DNA from: Mesorhizobium ciceri WSM4083
Lineage (GTDB): Bacteria > Pseudomonadota > Alphaproteobacteria > Rhizobiales > Rhizobiaceae
Length of the DNA stretch: 64,000 nt
Assembly (NCBI RefSeq): GCF_000519305.1
Contig: NZ_KI912610.1
Coordinates: 124,183 to 188,182, forward strand
Direction: 5' to 3'
In this document: positions 58,067 through 64,000 of the stretch, piece after piece
Layout of the letters: each line of letters starts with the position of its first letter
How positions within the stretch are numbered: position 1 is the first letter of the stretch
Notes under the pieces: generated by a model
The model's database searches: none
What the model saw: only the letters and a program-made list of their open reading frames with translations
Told to the model about the DNA's origin: nothing
Made by a program: the position numbers and the translations under genes

Positions 58067-58405
58067 ATGTTCGTGACACCGGCATACGCCCAAGGCGTCG
58101 GCGCTTCTCCAGACATGTTCATCAGCATTTTGCCATTTGTCCTGATTTTCGTGATCATGTATTTTCTGATCATCCGGCCGCAGCGCACGCAGCTGAAGAA
58201 GCGCGGCGAGATGCTGGCGGCTGTCCGTCGCGGCGACACGGTCGTCACCGGCGGCGGCTTCGTCGGCAAGGTGACCAAGGTGATCGACGACAACGAGCTC
58301 GAGATCGACCTCGGCAATGGTTTGAAGGTGACGGCGCTGCGCTCGACGATCGTCGATGTGCGCGTCAAGGGCGAGCCGGTGGCCAACCAGAACGCCAAGA
58401 AATAA
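58067..58405 (+). CDS. yajC: Preprotein translocase accessory subunit YajC
   Basis: The 112-residue protein has one membrane segment (FISILPFVLIFVIMYFLIIR). RPQRTQLKKRGEMLAAVRRG, then VVTGGGFVGKVTKV, are the family signature. It associates with SecDF and SecYEG. CAGGAG lies upstream of the ATG. secDF starts 51 bases downstream. Confidence 0.94.
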   Translation: MFVTPAYAQGVGASPDMFISILPFVLIFVIMYFLIIRPQRTQLKKRGEMLAAVRRGDTVVTGGGFVGKVTKVIDDNELEIDLGNGLKVTALRSTIVDVRVKGEPVANQNAKK

Positions 58406-58456
58406 TCCAATTTTAGGCGGAGCGATCCGCGGACACGCTCTGACGGACGACGCCAT

Positions 58457-61006
58457 ATGTTGTATTTCTCGCGCTTCAAGATGATCCTGATCTGGGTGGC
58501 CGTGGCCATCACGGTGATCCTCGCCGCGCCGAACCTGTTCTCTGCCAGCACGCTGGCGCAACTGCCCAACTGGGTGCCGAAGCGGCAGATGACGCTCGGC
58601 CTCGACCTGCAGGGTGGTTCGCACATCCTGCTGGAAATGAACCAGAACGATCTGATCAAGGACCGGCTGGAGACGACGCGCGACGAGATCCGCACGCTGC
58701 TGCGCGACGCCAAGATTGGCTATACCGGCCTTGCCGGCACGGGGCGGACCCTGCAGGTCCGCATCACCGATCCCGCCCAGATCGATGCCGCCAAGACGGC
58801 GCTGAAGACGCTGACCGATCCGGTCGCCGCCGGCCTGTTCACCGGCGGCTCCGTCCAGGAAATGACGCTCGACGATTCCGAGCCCGGTCTGCTCAAGTTC
58901 AATGTCACCGACGCCGGCATCAAATACCGCACGTCGACCGCGCTGACGCAGTCGATCGAGGTGGTCGAACGCCGCGTCAACGAACTCGGCACAACCGAAC
59001 CGATCGTGCAGCGGCAGGGCGACGACCGTATCCTTGTCCAGGTGCCGGGTCTTCAGGACCCGCAAAGGCTGAAGGAAATCCTCGGCCAGACCGCCAAGCT
59101 GACCTTCCAGATGGTCGACCAGTCGATGCCGGTGCAGGACGCGCTCAACGGCCGTCCGCCTGCCGGCTCGTCGGTGCTGTATTCGCAGGACGATCCGCCG
59201 GTTCCCTATCTGATCGAGAACCGCGTCATCGTCTCGGGCGAAAACCTCGTTGATGCACAGGCGACATACAATTCGCAGAACAACGAGCCGGTGGTGTCGT
59301 TCCGCTTCGATTCGAAAGGGGCGGCGCGCTTCGGCCAGGCCACGGCGCAGAATGTCGGCAAGCTGTTCGCCATTATCCTCGACAACCAGGTGATTTCGGC
59401 GCCGCAGATCCGCGAGCCGATCCTCGGCGGCACCGGCCAGATCTCAGGCAATTTCACCGCCCAGAGCGCCAATGACCTTGCGGTGCTGCTGCGCGCCGGT
59501 GCGTTGCCCGCGACGCTGACGGTGATCGAAGAACGTACGGTGGGTCCGGGCCTTGGCCAGGATTCGATCCATGCCGGCAAGGTCGCCGGCATCATCGGTT
59601 CTATCCTCGTCGTCGCCTTCATGTTCGTCGCCTACGGCTTCCTCGGCTTCCTCGCCAACATCGCGCTGGCGGTGCACGTGGCGATGATCGTCGGCGTGCT
59701 CTCGTTGCTTGGCGCTACGCTGACCTTGCCTGGTATCGCCGGTATCGTGCTGACCATCGGCATGGCGGTCGATTCCAACGTGCTGATCTACGAACGCATC
59801 CGCGAGGAGCGACGCGCCGGCCGCTCCGTGATCCAGGCGATCGATACCGGTTTCACCAAGGCGCTGGCGACCATCGTTGATTCCAACATCACCTCGCTGA
59901 TCGCCACCGTGGTGCTGTTCTATCTCGGTACCGGGCCGGTGAAGGGCTTTGCCATCACCTACGCCATCGGCATCCTGACGACCGTCTTCACCGCCTTCAC
60001 CTTCACCCGTCTGCTGGTCTCGATCTGGCTGCGGCGTGCTCGCCCGAAGGAACTGCCGCGCGCGCCGGTGACCTTCGTTCCACCCGGCACCAAGATCCCC
60101 TTCATGGGCATCCGCCGCTGGACGTTCACGCTGTCCAGCGCACTGTCGATCCTGTCGGTGGTTCTGTTCATGACCGTCGGCATCAATTACGGCATCGACT
60201 TCAAGGGCGGTTCGCTGATCGAGGTGCAGGCCAAGAGCGGCAATGCCGACCTCGCCGACCTCCGTGCGCGGCTGACCGAACTCAACATCGGCGAAGTCCA
60301 GGTGCAGCAGTTCGGTACGCCGAACGATGTGCTGATCCGCGTCGGCACGCAGGATGGCGGCGAGAATGCCGAGCAGACCGTCATCGACAAGGTGCGTGGC
60401 GAGCTGCAGGACAATTACGATTTCCGCCGCGTCGAAGTGGTCGGACCGACCGTCTCGGGCGAGCTTGCCAAGCAAGGCACGATCGCCATGCTGATCGCGC
60501 TGCTTGGCATCCTGGTCTATGTCTGGTTCCGCTTCGAATGGCAGTTCGCGGTCGGCGCCATCGTGGCGACGGTGCACGACGTGGTCATGACGCTTGGCTT
60601 CTTCGTCATCACCGGGCTGGAGTTCAACCAGTCATCGCTGGCGGCGATCCTGACCATCATCGGCTATTCGCTGAACGATACGATCGTGGTCTATGACCGT
60701 GTTCGAGAGGATCTGCGGAAATACAAGCGCATGCCGCTGCCGCAACTCCTGAACAACGCCATCAACGAGACGCTGTCGAGAACGACGCTGACATCGGTGA
60801 CGACGATCCTGGCGCTGCTGGCGCTGGTTCTGTTCGGCGGCGAGGTGATTCGCTCGTTCACCATGGCCATGCTGTTCGGCGTCGTCTTCGGCACCTATTC
60901 GTCGATCTTCATCGCCGCGCCGCTGCTGATCCTGTTCAAGCTGCGGCCGCAGGCCACGGCCGACGAGGAGAAGCCGGTCAATGGCGGCAAGGCGGTCGCG
61001 ACCTGA
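58457..61006 (+). CDS. secDF: Fused protein-export membrane protein SecDF
   Basis: One 849-residue chain carries both SecD and SecF. The SecD part has an N-terminal membrane helix, a large periplasmic P1 region with GLDLQGGSHILLEM, and TIGMAVDSNVLIYERIREE near 433-451. The SecF part begins near 548, with INYGIDFKGGSLIEV and later IIGYSLNDTIVVYDRVRE. Twelve membrane segments are expected. It uses the proton gradient to pull exported proteins out of SecYEG. The fused form is common in Rhizobiales. Confidence 0.95.
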   Translation: MLYFSRFKMILIWVAVAITVILAAPNLFSASTLAQLPNWVPKRQMTLGLDLQGGSHILLEMNQNDLIKDRLETTRDEIRTLLRDAKIGYTGLAGTGRTLQVRITDPAQIDAAKTALKTLTDPVAAGLFTGGSVQEMTLDDSEPGLLKFNVTDAGIKYRTSTALTQSIEVVERRVNELGTTEPIVQRQGDDRILVQVPGLQDPQRLKEILGQTAKLTFQMVDQSMPVQDALNGRPPAGSSVLYSQDDPPVPYLIENRVIVSGENLVDAQATYNSQNNEPVVSFRFDSKGAARFGQATAQNVGKLFAIILDNQVISAPQIREPILGGTGQISGNFTAQSANDLAVLLRAGALPATLTVIEERTVGPGLGQDSIHAGKVAGIIGSILVVAFMFVAYGFLGFLANIALAVHVAMIVGVLSLLGATLTLPGIAGIVLTIGMAVDSNVLIYERIREERRAGRSVIQAIDTGFTKALATIVDSNITSLIATVVLFYLGTGPVKGFAITYAIGILTTVFTAFTFTRLLVSIWLRRARPKELPRAPVTFVPPGTKIPFMGIRRWTFTLSSALSILSVVLFMTVGINYGIDFKGGSLIEVQAKSGNADLADLRARLTELNIGEVQVQQFGTPNDVLIRVGTQDGGENAEQTVIDKVRGELQDNYDFRRVEVVGPTVSGELAKQGTIAMLIALLGILVYVWFRFEWQFAVGAIVATVHDVVMTLGFFVITGLEFNQSSLAAILTIIGYSLNDTIVVYDRVREDLRKYKRMPLPQLLNNAINETLSRTTLTSVTTILALLALVLFGGEVIRSFTMAMLFGVVFGTYSSIFIAAPLLILFKLRPQATADEEKPVNGGKAVAT

Positions 61007-61415
61007 CGCGCCGGGTATAACGGTGACCGGCAAAGGCATCGTCATCCGCGAGGCGCATTTTCCCGGACGCGCGCCGATCGAGGCTTATGGCAATGGCGGG
61101 TTCCGCTTTGCCGACATGTCGCATCGCGGCTCGCTCATGTGTCTGCCATCCGGCATCCATGGCTGGGAGCCGGCGGATCCCCTGGCGTTGACAGTGGCGG
61201 ACTTCGACAAGCTGCTGACCGAGGCCGACAAGGTCGAGATCCTGCTGGTCGGCATGGGCAGGGATCTCCGGCCATTGCCTGCGGCACTGCGGGCCGCGCT
61301 GAAGGCCGCCGGCATTGCATCCGACCCGATGTCGACGGGGGCCGCGGTGCGGACCTACAATGTCCTTCTGGCGGAAGAGCGCGCGGTGGCCGCGGCGCTC
61401 ATCGCCGTAGATTGA
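60981..61415 (+). CDS. Mth938-like domain protein (NDUFAF3 homologue)
   Basis: The ATG at 60981 lies inside the secDF 3' end (26-base overlap). The 144-residue protein has the MTH938 fold pattern: GNGGFRFADMSHRGSLMCLP, VEILLVGMGRDLRPLPAALR, then STGAAVRTYNVLLAEERAVA. In eukaryotes the same domain forms NDUFAF3, a complex I assembly factor. The bacterial role is not established. Its coupling to secDF and the adjacent NDUFAF6-like gene suggest membrane complex assembly. Confidence 0.85.
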   Translation: MAARRSRPDAPGITVTGKGIVIREAHFPGRAPIEAYGNGGFRFADMSHRGSLMCLPSGIHGWEPADPLALTVADFDKLLTEADKVEILLVGMGRDLRPLPAALRAALKAAGIASDPMSTGAAVRTYNVLLAEERAVAAALIAVD

Positions 61416-61416
61416 C

Positions 61417-62259
61417 ATGTCCCAGAATGCCAAAATCGTCATGGACGCGGTGCGCGTCGCCGACCATGACCGCTATCTGACCGTGCTTTATGCGCCGGCG
61501 GACAAGCGCGACGCGCTGTTTTCGCTCTATGCCTTCAACGCCGAGATCGCGGGCATCCGCGATCGCATCCACGAGGCGCTGCCGGGCGAGGTGAGGCTGC
61601 AATGGTGGCGCGATGTCATTGCCGCCGGCAGCGAGGCGGGCGCCGGCCATCCCACAGCCGAAGCCTTGAACGCTACGATAGCGACATTCGGTCTGCCGAA
61701 GCCGGCCTTCGAGAACATGCTCGATGCGCGCATCTTCGACCTCTACGACGACCCGATGCCATCGCGCACCGATCTGGAGGGCTATTGCGGCGAGACGGCC
61801 GCAGCACTCATCCAGCTTGCGGCGATGGTGCTCGATCCCGGTGAGGCGCCACGGTTTGCCGAACTGGCGGGCAGGGCAGGCTGTGCGCAAGCGATGACCG
61901 GCCTGTTGCTGCTGTTGCCGCTGCACCGCAGGCGCGGACAGTGTTTTGTCCCGGCCGACATTCTGGCGGCGGCGGGATCGTCGCCGGAAGAATTCGTTGC
62001 CGGCGACGGCGGACCCGGCGCCAAACGCGCGGTGGCGGCGATGATCGCGCTGGCACGGGAACATCTTTCCGCCTTTGAACAGGGCGCGTCGGCTGTTCCG
62101 GTCTCGCTGCGCCCGGCATTCCTGCCGCTGGCCCTGTCGCGTGCCTATCTCGGCAAGATGGAGAATGGCTCGCCGCTTGATGGTGTTGCGCGGCTGTCGG
62201 CCTTGCGCCGGCACTGGCTGTTGCTGCGTCGTGCGGGCAAGGGCTGGCCGGCACTTTGA
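61417..62259 (+). CDS. Squalene/phytoene synthase-family protein (NDUFAF6 type)
   Basis: The 280-residue protein has the fold pattern of squalene/phytoene synthases: DRYLTVLYAPADKRDALFSL, VRLQWWRDVIAAG, FENMLDARIFDLYDDPMP and YCGETAAALIQLA. The aspartate-rich motifs are degraded (the first is not DxxxD), as in NDUFAF6. A real prenyl synthase would sit in a hopanoid or carotenoid operon. Here it follows the NDUFAF3-like gene by one base, so a complex I assembly role is more likely. Confidence 0.82.
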   Translation: MSQNAKIVMDAVRVADHDRYLTVLYAPADKRDALFSLYAFNAEIAGIRDRIHEALPGEVRLQWWRDVIAAGSEAGAGHPTAEALNATIATFGLPKPAFENMLDARIFDLYDDPMPSRTDLEGYCGETAAALIQLAAMVLDPGEAPRFAELAGRAGCAQAMTGLLLLLPLHRRRGQCFVPADILAAAGSSPEEFVAGDGGPGAKRAVAAMIALAREHLSAFEQGASAVPVSLRPAFLPLALSRAYLGKMENGSPLDGVARLSALRRHWLLLRRAGKGWPAL

Positions 62260-62271
62260 CGTAAACGTCAA
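62256..62271. promoter_or_regulatory. Perfect 16-bp palindrome, probable operator
   Basis: TTGACGT and ACGTCAA flank AA. It overlaps the stop of the phytoene-synthase-like gene and lies 65 bases before the next gene. The form is like binding sites of MerR-type regulators of acyl-CoA metabolism (LiuR type), from memory. It likely controls 62336-63720. Confidence 0.55.
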
Positions 62272-62335
62272 TCATGTTAAGACGTCCCGGCGCCAAAACT
62301 GTTGCCGAAGACAACAGACCGGCCGGAGGAGATCA

Positions 62336-62770
62336 ATGAGCTTACCCATATTGGTAGCGATCGTTACCTTCGGCATCGCGCTGTCGGTTGCGGCGGTGCA
62401 TTTCACCGGCGGCAGCAAGACGGCGACGCTGGCCGACGCCGATCAGGCAATGAGCCGATTCGCCGAGGATTTTCCCGACGAGACCGCAACGGTGGTGCGC
62501 CTGACGGCGGATGCCAGGACGGCGTTTCTGGATGTCGGGCGAGGGCGCATCGGCATCGTTCACGGCATCGGCGACTGCTTTTTGACCCGCATCGTCACGC
62601 CTCGAGATGTCGGGGTTTTGACCGCCGAAGATGGAAATACGGTCTCGTTCCGGCTCGCCGATTTCACCTGGAAGGGCGGCCGCTTCCGCTTTGCCAGCGC
62701 AACGGATGCGCTGAGCCTGCTGGAAGCGCTTGAGCCGCAACGTTCGAATTCCACTGGGGAGGCCGCGTGA
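62336..62770 (+). CDS. Membrane-anchored hypothetical protein, 144 aa
   Basis: The ATG at 62336 has GGAGGAG upstream. Residues about 2-22 (LPILVAIVTFGIALSVAAVH) form an N-terminal membrane anchor. The rest is soluble, with repeated beta-like parts (DARTAFLDVGRGRIGIVHGI, VSFRLADFTWKGGRFRFASA). No family recognised. Its stop overlaps the start of the sterol desaturase gene, so the two are co-translated. It may be a helper or regulator of the hydroxylase. Confidence 0.7.
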   Translation: MSLPILVAIVTFGIALSVAAVHFTGGSKTATLADADQAMSRFAEDFPDETATVVRLTADARTAFLDVGRGRIGIVHGIGDCFLTRIVTPRDVGVLTAEDGNTVSFRLADFTWKGGRFRFASATDALSLLEALEPQRSNSTGEAA

Positions 62771-63720
62771 TGGACAGCTACAATTTCCCGCAAGTCACCC
62801 AGCTGGCCATCCCGTTCTTTGTTGTCGCGATCCTGATCGAGCTGTGGCTGGTGCGCACCGGCCGCGCCAGGGGTTCGTTCGAAACGCGCGACACGTTGAC
62901 CAGCCTGATGATGGGCACCGGCAATGTCGTCGCCGGGCTGCTGCTTGGCGTGGTGTCCTACTGGGCACTGCTGTGGCTCTGGCAATTCCGCGTCTTCAAT
63001 CTCGGCCTGTCGGTCTGGGTGTTCCTCGCCGCCTTCCTGCTCGATGATTTGCGCTACTATTTCTATCATCGCATCGCGCACCGGGTGCGCTGGGTGTGGG
63101 CCGAACACGTCAACCACCATTCCAGCCAGCACTACAATTTGTCGACGGCGCTGCGGCAGAGCTGGACGGGCCTGTTCACCTTCATGTTCGTGCTGCAGGC
63201 GCCGCTGGTGCTGCTCGGCTTCCACCCGGCGGCGATTGCCTTCACCTTCGGCTTCAATTTGGTCTGGCAATTCTGGATCCACACCGAGACCATCGGCAAG
63301 ATGTGGGGCTGGTTCGAGTTCGTCTTCAACACGCCCTCACACCACCGCGTCCACCACGCCACCAATCCGCGCTATCTCGACGCCAACTATGCCGGAACGC
63401 TGATCGTCTGGGACCGCATGTTCGGCACCTTCGTCGGGGAACTGGAGGAAGACCGGCCGCGCTACGGCATCGTCAGGAATCTCGGCACCTTCAATCCGCT
63501 GAAAGTGGCGTTCCATGAATGGATCGGCATGTTCAGGGACGCCTTTGCGCCTGGCCTGACCTTGAGCGATCGCCTGAACTATCTGATCAAGCCGCCGGGC
63601 TGGAGCCATGACGGCTCGCGCGAAACCTCCGAGAGTCTCAAGGCCGCCTATGTCAGGCGAAATCCGAGCGAAGCGGGGAAGCCGGGATTGCCGGCAACGA
63701 GGGTCGAGCCGGCTGAATAG
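62770..63720 (+). CDS. Fatty acid hydroxylase/sterol desaturase family protein
   Basis: A GTG at 62767 and ATG at 62770 are in frame; the ATG overlaps the previous stop. The 316-residue protein has several membrane segments (TM regions about 10-28, 45-70 and 135-165). The three histidine boxes of di-iron membrane oxygenases are present: HRIAH at 100-104, HVNHHSSQH at 113-121 and HHRVHH at 191-196. It hydroxylates or desaturates a lipid; the substrate (fatty acid, ornithine lipid, hopanoid) cannot be told from sequence. Confidence 0.87.
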   Translation: MDSYNFPQVTQLAIPFFVVAILIELWLVRTGRARGSFETRDTLTSLMMGTGNVVAGLLLGVVSYWALLWLWQFRVFNLGLSVWVFLAAFLLDDLRYYFYHRIAHRVRWVWAEHVNHHSSQHYNLSTALRQSWTGLFTFMFVLQAPLVLLGFHPAAIAFTFGFNLVWQFWIHTETIGKMWGWFEFVFNTPSHHRVHHATNPRYLDANYAGTLIVWDRMFGTFVGELEEDRPRYGIVRNLGTFNPLKVAFHEWIGMFRDAFAPGLTLSDRLNYLIKPPGWSHDGSRETSESLKAAYVRRNPSEAGKPGLPATRVEPAE

Positions 63721-63737
63721 CTGTTCCATCGCGATTG

Positions 63738-64000
63738 CTATGAGGGCGCGCTCGAACCACCATCACGCATCAGCGTTTCGTAGTCGCGACCGCCGTAGAA
63801 GATGTTAACGATGCGGACGACAGCATCATCAATGATGTAAGCGACAAGGGCAGAGTGCTCGAACGGAACCGTTCGCAATCCTGGCACGATGTCGTCGCGC
63901 GATCGGCCGCCACGCGGTGCGTCGCCGATGCTCTGGCAGCGGTCTTCGATGCGCAAGGTGAACTTCAGCGCGACGTCAGGACTTCCACCGGCGTTGACGA
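63738..64000 (-). CDS. ParE/RelE-type toxin (5' partial, continues beyond the window)
   Basis: The reverse frame stays open from 63738 to the right edge. A TTG at 63956 is possible, but the frame before it (VNAGGSPDVALKFTLRIEDR) reads as coding. The C-terminal part (PRGGRSRDDIVPGLRTVPFE, then VVRIVNIFYGGRDYET) is the typical end of ParE/RelE toxins. It would inhibit gyrase or cut mRNA. The antitoxin gene should lie just beyond base 64000. Confidence 0.72.
   Translation of the reverse strand, partial: VNAGGSPDVALKFTLRIEDRCQSIGDAPRGGRSRDDIVPGLRTVPFEHSALVAYIIDDAVVRIVNIFYGGRDYETLMRDGGSSAPS

Overview
The window joins two kinds of DNA. Bases 1 to about 27,130 are the replication-to-lysis part of a podovirus-type prophage with P22-like gene order. 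Bases from about 27,350 to 64,000 are ordinary chromosome of a Hyphomicrobiales (Rhizobiales) alphaproteobacterium, most likely Mesorhizobium or a close relative. The host call is an inference from ExoR, PopZ, a fused SecDF, the block argS-SPOR-nagZ-scpAB-tatABC-serS-surE-pcm-nlpD, and intergenic palindromes of a type I associate with Mesorhizobium. No 16S or other marker is present.

Prophage, left to right. 1-3.8 kb: early genes (small unknowns, a DUF1064 nuclease-like protein, an O-like replication initiator, a stand-alone DnaA domain IV protein, a Cys/His papain-like protein, a DUF6456-like protein). 3.9-14 kb: packaging and head (terminase small and large subunits, portal, scaffold, DUF4043-type coat, small structural proteins, gp4-like and gp10-like tail accessory factors). 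13.8-17.9 kb: three DNA ejection proteins, one with a lysozyme domain. 17.9-18.3 kb: two small membrane-protein genes in reverse orientation. 18.4-22.2 kb: collar-domain tail fibre and a large beta-helix tail spike. 22.4-24.3 kb: lysis genes (GH19 endolysin with a C-terminal membrane segment, holin-like proteins, nested Rz/Rz1 spanins) and a coiled-coil membrane protein. 24.5-27.1 kb: a compact reverse-strand array of small unknown genes. No integrase, repressor or attachment repeat is visible; these probably lie left of base 1.

Host region. 27.35-33.6 kb: pcm-like methyltransferase, TolC, PopZ, ValS. 34-38.4 kb: FadL-family porin, IlvD, ExoR (overlapping ilvD) and a small secreted protein. 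38.5-40.1 kb (minus): exonuclease III, VOC protein, ErpA. 40.2-43.2 kb: dGTPase and ArgS. 43.3-49.4 kb: a large SPOR-domain protein, NagZ, ScpA and ScpB. 49.6-51.5 kb: TatABC. 51.6-51.9 kb: a promoter-terminator pair that looks like a small RNA, then palindromic repeats. 51.9-56.3 kb: SerS, SurE, Pcm and an NlpD-like degenerate LytM lipoprotein. 56.6-57.8 kb: a small membrane protein and a DUF815 ATPase. 58-62.3 kb: YajC, SecDF, and adjacent homologues of the mitochondrial complex I assembly factors NDUFAF3 and NDUFAF6. 62.3-63.7 kb: a membrane-anchored unknown protein and a fatty acid hydroxylase/sterol desaturase. The right edge cuts a ParE/RelE-type toxin gene.

The chromosomal genes mostly serve envelope growth, export, division polarity and chromosome segregation. 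The prophage appears complete from replication to lysis in the part that can be seen. The best candidates for something undescribed are the reverse-strand membrane cassette inside the late operon, the reverse-strand accessory array at the prophage right end, the short RNA candidate before serS, and the operator-like palindromes next to two lipid-related genes.
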